From Streptomyces sp. NRRL S-350 (lineage in GTDB: Bacteria > Actinomycetota > Actinomycetes > Streptomycetales > Streptomycetaceae), in assembly GCF_000719705.1 (NCBI RefSeq), contig NZ_JOHO01000067.1, positions 1 to 29,438 on the forward strand: a DNA stretch of 29,438 bases. The letters run 5' to 3'. Position numbers and translations under genes: made by a program. Below are positions 22,334-29,438 of the stretch, piece by piece (within the stretch, counting starts at the first letter, position 1; the number at the start of each line of letters is the position of its first letter). Under the pieces are notes generated by a model. It ran no database searches, was not told where the DNA came from, and worked only from the letters and a program-made list of their open reading frames with translations.

Positions 22334-23578
22334 ATGACTTCGCTCGCCCACCCGCAGCTGCGTTTCACGCCCACCGTGGCGGACCCCTCCGGCCCCCGGG
22401 AGCTGGTGATCCTCGGGTCCACCGGTTCGATCGGCACCCAGGCCATCGACGTGGTGCTCCGCAACCCGGACCGTTTCCGGGTGGTGGCCCTGTCGGCGGC
22501 CGGTGGCCGGGTGGATCTGCTGGCCGAGCAGGCGTTGCGGCTGGGCGTGCACACCGTGGCGGTGGCCGATCCGGCGGCCGAGCCGGCGCTGCGCGAGGCG
22601 CTGGCCGCGAAGGCCGCGGGCCGGGCGCTGCCGGCCGTGCTGGCGGGCCCGGACGCGGCGACGGAGCTGGCCTCCGTGGAGTGCCATTCGGTGCTGAACG
22701 GCATCACCGGGTCGATCGGGCTGCGGCCGACGCTGGCCGCGCTGGCGGCGGGCCGGGTTCTGGTGCTGGCCAACAAGGAGTCGCTGATCGTCGGCGGTCC
22801 GCTGGTGAAGGCGGTGGCGAGGCCGGGGCAGATCGTGCCGGTGGACTCCGAGCACGCGGCGCTGTTCCAGGCGCTGGCGGGCGGGACGCGCGCCGAGGTG
22901 CGCAAGCTGGTGGTCACGGCCAGCGGCGGGCCGTTCCGCAACCGCACCCGTGAGCAGCTGGCCGGGGTGACCCCGCAGGACGCGCTGGCGCACCCGACCT
23001 GGGCGATGGGCCCGGTCGTGACGATCAATTCGGCGACCCTGGTCAACAAGGGCCTGGAGGTGATCGAGGCGCACCTGCTGTACGACGTGCCCTTCGACCG
23101 GATCGAGGTCGTGGTCCATCCGCAGTCGGTGGTGCACTCGATGGTGGAGTTCGCCGACGGTTCGACCCTGGCGCAGGCCAGTCCGCCGGACATGCGGATG
23201 CCGATCGCGCTGGGCCTGGGCTGGCCGGACCGGGTGCCGGACGCCGCTCCCGGCTGCGACTGGACGAAGGCCGCCACGTGGGAGTTCTTCCCGCTGGACG
23301 ACGTGGCCTTCCCGGCGGTCGAGCTGGCCCGTGAGGTGGGCACCCTGGGGGGTACCGCCCCGGCGGTGTTCAACGCGGCGAACGAGGAGTGTGTGGAGGC
23401 ATTCCTGAAGGGCGGCCTCGCCTTCACCGGAATCGTGGACACTGTTGCCAAGGTCGTGGCCGAGCACGGTCAGCGTGACGGGGGTCCGGCGGCGTCGGGA
23501 ACTTCCCTGACGGTGGAGGACGTCCTGCACGCGGAGGACTGGGCGCGCGCCCGGGCCCGCGAGCTGGCGGCGGGCTGA
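22334..23578 (+). CDS. dxr: 1-deoxy-D-xylulose 5-phosphate reductoisomerase
   Basis: A 414-residue enzyme that rearranges and reduces 1-deoxy-D-xylulose 5-phosphate to 2-C-methyl-D-erythritol 4-phosphate with NADPH and a divalent metal, the committed step of the MEP isoprenoid pathway. Signature blocks are all present: NADPH loop [37 protein letters not shown] with the metal-binding acidic residues, [29 protein letters not shown], and [15 protein letters not shown]. Length is normal. The ATG at 22334 fits the family; no better upstream start exists. It is followed after 58 nt by the site-2 protease and then by ispG, an arrangement shared with mycobacteria. Confidence 0.97.
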   Translation: MTSLAHPQLRFTPTVADPSGPRELVILGSTGSIGTQAIDVVLRNPDRFRVVALSAAGGRVDLLAEQALRLGVHTVAVADPAAEPALREALAAKAAGRALPAVLAGPDAATELASVECHSVLNGITGSIGLRPTLAALAAGRVLVLANKESLIVGGPLVKAVARPGQIVPVDSEHAALFQALAGGTRAEVRKLVVTASGGPFRNRTREQLAGVTPQDALAHPTWAMGPVVTINSATLVNKGLEVIEAHLLYDVPFDRIEVVVHPQSVVHSMVEFADGSTLAQASPPDMRMPIALGLGWPDRVPDAAPGCDWTKAATWEFFPLDDVAFPAVELAREVGTLGGTAPAVFNAANEECVEAFLKGGLAFTGIVDTVAKVVAEHGQRDGGPAASGTSLTVEDVLHAEDWARARARELAAG

Positions 23579-23636
23579 CGGCCGCGAGTGCGGTACGACG
23601 AGACGATGAGCGGAGCGGCATGACGGAGGACCAGCG

Positions 23637-24941
23637 GTGGCAACGGTTTTGACGGTGGTCGGCATCCTGGTCTTCGTCATCGGGTTGCTCGTCTCGATCG
23701 CCTGGCACGAACTCGGCCACCTCTCCACGGCCAAGCTGTTCGGCATCCGGGTGCCGCAGTACATGGTCGGCTTCGGCCCGACCCTCTGGTCGAGGCGCAG
23801 GGGCGAGACCGAGTACGGCATCAAGGCGATCCCCTTCGGCGGGTACATCCGGATGATCGGGATGTTCCCGCCGGGCGATGACGGCCGGATCACCAAGCGC
23901 AGCAGCTCGCCCTGGCGGTCCATGATCGAGGACGCCCGCGAGGCCTCCTACGAGGAGCTGCAGGAGGGCGACGAGCACCGGGTGTTCTACACCCGCAAGC
24001 CCTGGAAGCGCGTCATCGTCATGTTCGCCGGGCCGTTCATGAACCTGGTCCTGGCGTTCGGGCTGTTCCTGACGGTCATGATGGGCTTCGGCGTCTCCAT
24101 GGCGGTGCCGACCATCGGCTCCGTCGCCCAGTGCGTCGTCAAGGCCGGCCAGCCCACCGACACCTGCCCGGCCGACGCTCCGAAGACCCCGGCCAACGAG
24201 GTGGGCCTGCGCCAGGGCGACAAGGTGCTCTCCTTCGACGGCGACCGGATCCGCGACTACGACCAGCTCCAGGCCGACATCCGCAAGTCGGCCGGCAAGC
24301 GGGTCGACATCGTCGTGGACCGCGGTGGCCAGCGGCTCACCCTGCAGCCCACCATCGCCGTCAACGACGTGCAGAAGTACGACGGCAGCGGCGTGCCGGT
24401 GAAGGGCCAGACCGTCCAGGCGGGGTTCCTCGGCTTCACCCCCAAGAGCGAAACCGTCCAGCTCGGCTTCGGGCAGTCCGTCGACCGGATGTACGACATG
24501 GCCGAGAACGGGGTGAGGTCGCTGGCCGCCCTGCCCGGCAAGATCCCCGGCCTGTGGAACGCCGTGGTGGGCGATGCCCCGCGCGACCCCGACTCGCCGA
24601 TCGGCATGGTCGGCGCCGCCCGGGTCAGCGGCGAGGTGTTCTCGCTCCACGAGTCGGCCGCCCAGCGGGTCGCGATCTTCGTGAACCTGCTGGCCGGGAT
24701 CAACCTGTCGCTCTTCCTGTTCAACATGCTGCCGCTGCTGCCGCTGGACGGCGGCCACATCGCGGGCGCGGTCTGGGAGTCGGTCCGGCGTCACTTCGCA
24801 CGGCTGTTCCGGCGGCCCGACCCGGGCCCGTTCGACGTCGCCAAGCTGATGCCGGTGGCCTACGTCGTGGCCAGCATCTTCATCGGCTTCACCCTGCTGG
24901 TGATGGTGGCCGACCTGGTGAACCCGGTGAAGATCGGCTAG
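23637..24941 (+). CDS. rip1: RseP/Rip1-type site-2 intramembrane zinc metalloprotease
   Basis: A 434-residue membrane protease of the M50 family. The zinc motif HELGH (His24, Glu25, His28) sits in the first transmembrane helix. A large region follows with FGGYIRM and a second helix ([20 protein letters not shown]); an extracytoplasmic PDZ domain spans about residues 190-270 ([18 protein letters not shown]). The third zinc ligand is Asp371 in [11 protein letters not shown], within the third helix; a final helix ends the protein. Relatives cut anti-sigma factors and other membrane proteins within the bilayer as the second step of envelope stress signalling. The GTG at 23637 has GGAGGA 6 nt upstream. 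Rv2869c in M. tuberculosis sits in the same gene order. Confidence 0.96.
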   Translation: MATVLTVVGILVFVIGLLVSIAWHELGHLSTAKLFGIRVPQYMVGFGPTLWSRRRGETEYGIKAIPFGGYIRMIGMFPPGDDGRITKRSSSPWRSMIEDAREASYEELQEGDEHRVFYTRKPWKRVIVMFAGPFMNLVLAFGLFLTVMMGFGVSMAVPTIGSVAQCVVKAGQPTDTCPADAPKTPANEVGLRQGDKVLSFDGDRIRDYDQLQADIRKSAGKRVDIVVDRGGQRLTLQPTIAVNDVQKYDGSGVPVKGQTVQAGFLGFTPKSETVQLGFGQSVDRMYDMAENGVRSLAALPGKIPGLWNAVVGDAPRDPDSPIGMVGAARVSGEVFSLHESAAQRVAIFVNLLAGINLSLFLFNMLPLLPLDGGHIAGAVWESVRRHFARLFRRPDPGPFDVAKLMPVAYVVASIFIGFTLLVMVADLVNPVKIG

Positions 24942-25085
24942 GGCGTTCGGGTACGGCGGGTGTGCTGGGGCCCGTTGCCGTGCCGTACCGTGGAGGCCGG
25001 GTGCGCGATCGTCAGCGCGCCCGGCCCCGGCCGTCCCAACGGCCGGGCGGTCGACCACACCTCAACCCCGGGGAACCCTGCGCAC

Positions 25086-26246
25086 ATGACCGCGATCTCG
25101 CTCGGTATTCCGTCCCTGCCGCTCAAGCCGCTCGCCAAGCGCCGCTACTCCCGGCAGATCATGGTCGGCAACGTGCCGGTCGGCGGCGACGCCCCCGTCT
25201 CGGTCCAGTCGATGACCACCACGGTCACCTCGGACATCAACGCCACGCTGCAGCAGATCGCCCAGCTCACCGCGTCCGGCTGCCAGATCGTCCGGGTGGC
25301 CGTGCCCTCCCAGGACGACGCCGACGCGCTGCCGATCATCGCCAGGAAGTCGCAGATCCCGGTCATCGCGGACATCCACTTCCAGCCGAAGTACGTCTTC
25401 GCCGCGATCGACGCCGGCTGTGCGGCGGTGCGCGTGAACCCGGGCAACATCAAGGCCTTCGACGACAAGGTCGGTGAGATCGCCAAGGCCGCCAAGGACG
25501 CGGGCGTGCCGATCCGGATCGGCGTCAACGCAGGCTCGCTCGACAAGCGCCTGATGGAGAAGTACGGCCGGGCCACCCCGGAGGCGCTGGTCGAGTCCGC
25601 GCTGTGGGAGTGCTCGCTGTTCGAGGAGCACGACTTCCGCGACATCAAGATCTCGGTCAAGCACAACGACCCGGTCGTGATGATCCAGGCCTACCGCCAG
25701 CTCGCCGCCGCCTGCGACTACCCGCTGCACCTCGGGGTGACCGAGGCCGGGCCGGCCTTCCAGGGCACCATCAAGTCGGCGGTCGCCTTCGGCGCGCTGC
25801 TGGCCGAGGGCATCGGCGACACCATCCGGGTCTCGCTCTCCGCCCCGCCGGCCGAGGAGATCAAGGTCGGCAACCAGATCCTGGAGTCGCTCGGACTGCG
25901 CGAGCGCGGCCTGGAGATCGTCTCCTGCCCGTCCTGCGGCCGCGCCCAGGTCGACGTCTACAAGCTCGCCGAGGAGGTCACCGCCGGCCTGGAGGGCATG
26001 GAGGTGCCGCTGCGGGTGGCCGTGATGGGCTGCGTCGTGAACGGGCCGGGCGAGGCCCGGGAGGCCGACCTGGGCGTCGCCTCCGGCAACGGCAAGGGCC
26101 AGATCTTCGTCAAGGGCGAGGTCATCAAGACCGTCCCCGAGTCGAAGATCGTCGAGACCCTGATCGAGGAGGCCCTCAAGCTCGCCGAGCAGATGCAGGA
26201 GGCGGGTGTCGAGGCGGGAGCGCCGACCGTCGTCGCGGCGGAGTGA
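25086..26246 (+). CDS. ispG: 4-hydroxy-3-methylbut-2-en-1-yl diphosphate synthase (IspG/GcpE)
   Basis: A 386-residue [4Fe-4S] enzyme that reductively opens 2-C-methyl-D-erythritol 2,4-cyclodiphosphate to HMBPP, the penultimate step of the MEP pathway. The substrate barrel shows [59 protein letters not shown] and HLGVTEAGP. The cluster ligands are Cys281 and Cys284 in [11 protein letters not shown] and Cys316 in [11 protein letters not shown], with Glu323 as the fourth ligand. Length is that of the two-domain bacterial form. The ATG at 25086 has GGGGAA about 10 nt upstream. It shares its pathway with dxr two genes upstream; a 144-nt gap after the protease gene may hold a separate promoter, but I could not place one. 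Confidence 0.97.
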   Translation: MTAISLGIPSLPLKPLAKRRYSRQIMVGNVPVGGDAPVSVQSMTTTVTSDINATLQQIAQLTASGCQIVRVAVPSQDDADALPIIARKSQIPVIADIHFQPKYVFAAIDAGCAAVRVNPGNIKAFDDKVGEIAKAAKDAGVPIRIGVNAGSLDKRLMEKYGRATPEALVESALWECSLFEEHDFRDIKISVKHNDPVVMIQAYRQLAAACDYPLHLGVTEAGPAFQGTIKSAVAFGALLAEGIGDTIRVSLSAPPAEEIKVGNQILESLGLRERGLEIVSCPSCGRAQVDVYKLAEEVTAGLEGMEVPLRVAVMGCVVNGPGEAREADLGVASGNGKGQIFVKGEVIKTVPESKIVETLIEEALKLAEQMQEAGVEAGAPTVVAAE

Positions 26247-26267
26247 ATCCCGAGTAGTTCGTCCTGA

Positions 26268-26295
26268 TCGCGCGGGAGTGCCCGCGCGACGTTTT
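26268..26295 (+). terminator. Intrinsic terminator after ispG (first of two)
   Basis: A 9-bp stem TCGCGCGGG (26268-26276) with its complement (26281-26289), loop AGTG, followed by CGTTTT. This has the classic stem plus T-run layout and lies 21 nt after the ispG stop. Confidence 0.87.
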
Positions 26296-26301
26296 CCGGA
26301 A

Positions 26302-26331
26302 GCGGGGCCGTCCGTGCGCGGACGGCCCCGC
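26302..26331 (+). terminator. Second terminator hairpin after ispG
   Basis: A 13-bp perfect stem GCGGGGCCGTCCG (26302-26314) with its complement (26319-26331), loop TGCG. No T run follows. It backs up the preceding hairpin, so the dxr-rip1-ispG transcripts probably end here. Confidence 0.82.
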
Positions 26332-26397
26332 GGCCGTAGCCGGGTGGGGCCACGGAGTAGGGTGCGGCCAGAGTCGTCTCAGTGAGGTGCTGTCTCG

Positions 26398-27291
26398 ATG
26401 CTCGATCGAGGTGTGATGCTCCCGAGCTCCTTCCAGGCCGCCCGGGCCCTGGCCACCACCCGCGTGCTGGAGCCGCCCGACCTCGCGGACGTCATGGAGA
26501 TCCTCCACCGCGACCCGGTCTCCAACGCCTTCGTCGCGACCCGGGTCGAGGCCGTCGGTCTCGATCCGTGGCGGCTCGGCGGGGAGATCTGGGGCTGGTA
26601 CGACGGCAACGGCGCGCTGTCCGCCCTCTGCTACGCCGGGGCGAACCTCGTCCTGGTCGACGCCGGGCCGGAGGCGGTCGCGGCGTTCGCCGAGCGGGCC
26701 CGCCGGCAGGGCCGGCGCTGCTCCTCGATCGTCGGGCCGGCGGAGGCCACGGCGGCGTTCTGGGCGCTGCTGGAGCGCAGTTGGGGGCCGGCGCGTGAAG
26801 TCCGGGCCCACCAGCCGCTGTTGGCCACGTCGGCGCCGTCGGCGGAGATCGCGCCGGATCCGCTGGTGCGCAGGGTGCGGCGCAGCGAGGTCGAGGCGCT
26901 GATGCCGGCCTGCGTGGCGATGTTCACCGAGGAGGTCGGGGTGTCGCCGCTGGCGGGTGACGGCGGGCTCCTCTACCAGGCCCGGGTCGCCGAACTCGTC
27001 TCCACCGGGCGGGCGTTCGCGCGGTTCGGGGCGGACGGGCAGGTCGTCTTCAAGGCCGAGGTCGGGGCCGTGATGGAGGGCGCCTGCCAGATCCAGGGGG
27101 TCTGGGTGGCGCCGGAGCACCGCGGGCAGGGGCTGTCCGAGACGGGGATGGCGGCGGTTCTGGACATCGCGCTGCGGGAGGTGGCGCCGGTGGTCTCGCT
27201 CTACGTCAACGACTACAACCTGCGGGCCAGGGCGGCTTATCGGCGGGTGGGGTTCCGGGAGGTCGGGGCGTTCATGAGCGTGCTGTTCTGA
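26398..27291 (+). CDS. DUF4081 plus GNAT acetyltransferase
   Basis: A 297-residue protein with an N-terminal DUF4081 domain (about 20-140: DVMEILHRDPVSNAFVATRVE, then GGEIWGWY and LCYAGANLVLV) and a C-terminal GNAT fold. The acetyl-CoA loop is VAPEHRGQGLSETGMAAVLD (a variant of Q/RxxGxG/A), followed by VSLYVNDYNLRARAAYRRVGF, the usual final strand and helix. The protein should transfer an acetyl group; its acceptor is unknown. M. tuberculosis Rv2867c has the same position after ispG. The first ATG (26398) has GAGGTG about 8 nt upstream and a TAGGGT -10 at 26358-26363; the in-frame ATG at 26416 is an alternative. Confidence 0.9.
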   Translation: MLDRGVMLPSSFQAARALATTRVLEPPDLADVMEILHRDPVSNAFVATRVEAVGLDPWRLGGEIWGWYDGNGALSALCYAGANLVLVDAGPEAVAAFAERARRQGRRCSSIVGPAEATAAFWALLERSWGPAREVRAHQPLLATSAPSAEIAPDPLVRRVRRSEVEALMPACVAMFTEEVGVSPLAGDGGLLYQARVAELVSTGRAFARFGADGQVVFKAEVGAVMEGACQIQGVWVAPEHRGQGLSETGMAAVLDIALREVAPVVSLYVNDYNLRARAAYRRVGFREVGAFMSVLF

Positions 27292-27365
27292 GGGGGTTCG
27301 GCCCGAGGAGCCGCGGGCGGAGCGGCCTGTTGGGATCTTCGGCCGCGGCGAGGGGCCGCTGGTAG

Positions 27366-27378
27366 TAACGTCCGGAGC
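27366..27378 (+). promoter_or_regulatory. Candidate leaderless promoter of the second GNAT gene
   Basis: TAACGT (27366-27371) is followed by 7 nt and the ATG at 27379, which places the start of transcription at the start codon. GGAG at 27374-27377 is only 1 nt from the ATG, too close to act as a ribosome binding site. Confidence 0.42.
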
Positions 27379-27927
27379 ATGGATCAGCTGACCGGGGTGA
27401 CGATCGAGGCCATCGACCTTGCGGACTGGGCGCCGGAGGCGCTGGAGGTCCAGGCGGTGGCGTTCGGGCTCACGCCCGAGGAGGTCGCGGTGCGGCTGCA
27501 CATCGTCGGCCGGCACGCCGCGCAGCCCGGGGTGATCGCGTTCGGGGCGATGAGCGGGGGGCGGCTGGTCGGGTTCGGGTACGGGATGCCCAACCGGCGG
27601 GAGCACTGGTGGAGCACGGTGATCGAGCCGTACCTGACCGCGCGGGGCCACGAGGACTGGCTGGACGGGGTGTTCGCCGTCACCGAGCTGCACGTCCTGC
27701 CGGAGTTCCAGGGGTACGGGCTCGGCTCGCGGCTCATCCGGACGCTGTGCGAGCGGTCGGGGCTGGACCGGAGCATCCTCTCGGCGATCGACGCGGAGAC
27801 GCCCGCGCGGCGGCTGTACCGGGCGCTTGGGTACCGGGATCTGGCGCGGGCGGTGCGGTTCCCGGCGACGGAACGGCTGTACGCGGTGATGGGGGCGCGG
27901 CTGCCGCTGCGGGGGCCGCAGCGCTAG
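27379..27927 (+). CDS. GNAT-family N-acetyltransferase
   Basis: A 182-residue single-domain acetyltransferase. The central GNAT signature is ELHVLPEFQGYGLGSRLIRTLCERSG (Q-x-x-G-x-G type acetyl-CoA pyrophosphate loop) near residues 103-128. The final strand and helix ETPARRLYRALGYRDL follow. N-terminal blocks are EALEVQAVAFGL and VIAFGAMSGGRLVGFGYGMP. The acceptor substrate cannot be inferred. It lies 87 nt after another GNAT gene but seems to have its own leaderless promoter. The two proteins are not obviously recent duplicates. Confidence 0.92.
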   Translation: MDQLTGVTIEAIDLADWAPEALEVQAVAFGLTPEEVAVRLHIVGRHAAQPGVIAFGAMSGGRLVGFGYGMPNRREHWWSTVIEPYLTARGHEDWLDGVFAVTELHVLPEFQGYGLGSRLIRTLCERSGLDRSILSAIDAETPARRLYRALGYRDLARAVRFPATERLYAVMGARLPLRGPQR

Positions 27928-27940
27928 CCGAGTCGCCCGC

Positions 27941-27992
27941 TCGTGCTGCTGGGTCCCGCTGCTGGGTCGTGCTGCTGGGTCGTGCTGCCCGG
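27941..27992. repeat. Tandem repeat, 13-bp unit, four copies
   Basis: TCGTGCTGCTGGG occurs at 27941-27953 and 27967-27979. Copies with two changes each lie at 27954-27966 (TCCCGCTGCTGGG) and 27980-27992 (TCGTGCTGCCCGG). The array fills most of the 74-bp space between the convergent GNAT and kinase stop codons. Confidence 0.9.
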
Positions 27993-28001
27993 ACGGGTGC
28001 C

Positions 28002-28925
28002 TCAGAGCGAGCCGGCGAGTTCGAGGTGGAGTTCGGCGTCCTCGCGGCGGCCCGCGGTGAGGGCGCGCAGGGCCAGGTCGACGGCACGGAAGAGGGCCCA
28101 GCCGCGGAGGCGGTCCCGGTCGACGCCGAGGGCGTCGGAGAGTTGGTGGAGCCGGCGGCGGAGGGCGGCGGGGACGCCGGGGGAGCCGAGCAGGGTGTCG
28201 GCGCGGTCCAGCACGAGGCGGGCCAGGTCGTAGGCGCGCTCGCCGACGACGGGCCGCGGGTCGATGGCCAGCCAGGGGGCGCGGTCGGCGGCGAGGACGT
28301 TGCCGTGGTGGAAGTCGCCGTGCAGGAGGAAGGACTCGTCGGCGGAGCCGGCCAGGCTCCCGGCGGTGTCCAGGGCCTCGCCGACCAGGGCCCGGGCCTC
28401 GGCGGCGGTGGGCCGGCCACCGTGGTCCGCGGCGCGGGCAGCGGTCGCGGCGACCTGCTGGGGGAGGGTGGGGAAGGGGTGCGCGCCGGGGACCTCCACC
28501 CAGAGGCGGTGCAGCAGGCTGGTGGCTTCCAGCATGGCCTTGGGCTCGGCCAGGGAGCGGAGCGGGATCTCGCCGTGCAGGCGTTCCAGGAGGAGGACGC
28601 CCTCGGCGGGGTCCGCGGCCAGGAGGAGGACGGCTCCCCGGCCGGCCCACCGGGTGAGGGCGGCGTGCTCGCGGGTGGTCTCGGGGGTGAGCAGTCCGGC
28701 TTTGAGCACGGCGGGCGAGAGGTCGTCGCGGTGGACGTACGCGATCAGGCTGAGGCTGCCGCCGGGGTCGAGGGTGCGTTCCAGGGTGAGGTCCCAGGCG
28801 GCGAGGTGGGCGGCCGCCGTGGCCGGGAGGGCGGCCAGCCATCGGCGGCCGGCCTCGCCGTGGGCGGCGGTGACGGTGTCCGTCAGCCAGGTGGGGACGG
28901 TGATGGTGGGTGCGGCTCCCGACAT
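28002..28925 (-). CDS. Aminoglycoside/hydroxyurea phosphotransferase-like kinase
   Basis: A 307-residue kinase of the APH(6)/hydroxyurea antibiotic phosphotransferase type. The nucleotide-binding lobe shows LSLIAYVHRDDLSPAVLKAGLLTPET, where AVLK carries the likely ATP lysine, and VLLLERLHGEIPLRSL in the hinge. The catalytic loop is LLHGDFHHGNVL with His202 and Asp204 as general base, followed by the metal-binding LAIDPRPVVGE and ERAYDLARLVLD. Such enzymes phosphorylate aminoglycosides or other hydroxyl compounds; as a chromosomal gene with no antibiotic cluster around it, a resistance role is unproven. The ATG at 28925 lacks a ribosome binding site and has a -10-like GACAAT 6 nt upstream. Confidence 0.9.
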   Translation of the reverse strand: MSGAAPTITVPTWLTDTVTAAHGEAGRRWLAALPATAAAHLAAWDLTLERTLDPGGSLSLIAYVHRDDLSPAVLKAGLLTPETTREHAALTRWAGRGAVLLLAADPAEGVLLLERLHGEIPLRSLAEPKAMLEATSLLHRLWVEVPGAHPFPTLPQQVAATAARAADHGGRPTAAEARALVGEALDTAGSLAGSADESFLLHGDFHHGNVLAADRAPWLAIDPRPVVGERAYDLARLVLDRADTLLGSPGVPAALRRRLHQLSDALGVDRDRLRGWALFRAVDLALRALTAGRREDAELHLELAGSL

Positions 28926-28959
28926 GGGTCCATTGTCGGGGGTCCGGGGCGGGTTTTCA
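28926..28959 (-). promoter_or_regulatory. Candidate leaderless promoter of the kinase gene
   Basis: On the minus strand GACAAT (28937-28932) is followed by 6 nt and the ATG at 28925, the same layout as at dxr. The sequence TGAAAA (28959-28954), 16 nt before it, could be a weak -35; it overlaps the TGA stop codon of the preceding DUF4439 gene. Confidence 0.38.
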
Positions 28960-29438
28960 GCCGCTGGTGGGCGTGGGGGTCGGGGCTTGGGCGGGGATCC
29001 CGGGGAACGGGGTGTCGGCGGCGCCCCAGCGCCGGGCGCGGACGGCACACTCGCGCAGGGCGGTGGCGGCGGTGAGGCGGTGCGGGGCGGCGACGGCGGC
29101 GACCAGGTCGGCGTAGACGGTGGTCAGCCCGGTTTCGAGGTGGGCGGCGAGCTTTCCGGCGTCGGCGGGGGAGGCCACCGGGAAGGGGAGCTGGTAGCCG
29201 CCGGCGGCGGGGGCGGGGGTGACGCCGAGGGAGGTGAGCAGGCGTTGCCAGGCGTCGCGCCGGGCCTGGTGGGCGGCGTGGGCGGTGCGGGCGTCCGCGC
29301 GCTGCTGGTCGTCGGGGAGGTGGGCGCCGACGATGCCGTACCCGTAGATGGCGGCGTGTTCGGCGCTGAGGGCGTTCTGGAGGGCGGTGAGGGCGGCGGC
29401 GGTGGGCGTGGGTGCGGGTGTCGGGGTGGCGCCGGGGG
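28957..29438 (-). CDS. DUF4439 ferritin-like protein (5' end outside the window)
   Basis: The reading frame enters from the right edge and stops at 28957, giving 160 residues without the N-terminus. It begins in a Pro/Thr-rich linker (PGATPTPAPTPT), then ALQNALSAEHAAIYGYGIVGAHL, whose Glu-x2-His-type helix is typical of ferritin-like four-helix bundles of the DUF4439 family. DARTAHAAHQARRDAW, YQLPFPVASPADAGKLAAHLE and RLTAATALRECAVRARRW follow, and a second Pro/Thr-rich end, AQAPTPTPTSG. Full-length relatives usually have an N-terminal signal or lipoprotein peptide, not visible here. In streptomycetes, as I recall, this gene sits near proS and the rimP-nusA-infB operon, which would be expected to the right. 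Confidence 0.85.
   Translation of the reverse strand, partial: PGATPTPAPTPTAAALTALQNALSAEHAAIYGYGIVGAHLPDDQQRADARTAHAAHQARRDAWQRLLTSLGVTPAPAAGGYQLPFPVASPADAGKLAAHLETGLTTVYADLVAAVAAPHRLTAATALRECAVRARRWGAADTPFPGIPAQAPTPTPTSG

Noticed and set aside
23620..23652. 10-codon frame overlapping the start of the site-2 protease gene
   Set aside because: No binding site of its own, ends within the protease gene without a start-stop overlap, and short frames like this are expected by chance.
26176..28842. 888-residue open frame on the minus strand
   Set aside because: Pro/Arg-rich shadow frame across ispG, two GNAT genes and the phosphotransferase; no motif fits.

Overview
The window is very GC-rich actinobacterial chromosome, most likely from a Streptomyces or Kitasatospora species. 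The evidence is the 3' end of a Streptomyces-type 5S rRNA at the left edge, GTG starts, compact gene spacing, and a block dxr - site-2 protease - ispG - DUF4081/GNAT that has the same order as Mycobacterium tuberculosis Rv2870c-Rv2867c. I recognise much of the order (IMPACT protein, PAP2 phosphatase, gabT, TraD-like ATPase, PucR regulator, aldehyde dehydrogenase, dxr, protease, ispG) as close to a conserved Streptomyces core region, but could not compare genomes. No gene-free stretch exceeds 300 bases, and I see no tRNA, CRISPR array, insertion sequence, transposase or integrase.

Left part (1-7,004): the end of a ribosomal RNA operon with a 17-bp terminator hairpin; a NarL-type histidine kinase and response regulator overlapping by 49 nt; a four-helix DUF2637 membrane protein with a long Pro/Gln-rich tail; a HpcH/HpaI-aldolase-like enzyme behind a good promoter whose start point lies in a perfect 15-nt palindrome; an IMPACT/YigZ protein; and a small cupin.

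Middle part (7,302-14,118): two adjacent, poorly characterised large proteins, the second with a C-terminal Mrr-like restriction-endonuclease fold that appears to have lost its catalytic residues. This is the best candidate here for an undescribed system. Next come a ZIP metal transporter preceded by a start-stop-coupled 24-residue ORF, a divergent marR / DUF2218 pair sharing a palindromic operator, and a PAP2 phosphatase.

Right part (14,387-29,438): gabT divergent from a TraD/VirD4-like membrane ATPase with no conjugation genes around it; a PucR regulator followed by an aldehyde dehydrogenase, so that GABA-type amine catabolism genes and a nitrogen-catabolism-type regulator flank the orphan ATPase; an NAD(P)-binding protein; the MEP isoprenoid genes dxr and ispG around an intramembrane protease; two GNAT acetyltransferases; an aminoglycoside-phosphotransferase-like kinase; and a truncated ferritin-like DUF4439 gene running off the right edge.

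Two window-wide patterns stand out. Short, mutually unrelated tandem duplications (16, 30, 34 and 13 bp units) sit at or just after stop codons at four places. Four genes lack a usable Shine-Dalgarno sequence but have a -10-like hexamer 6-8 nt before the start codon, which suggests leaderless transcripts.
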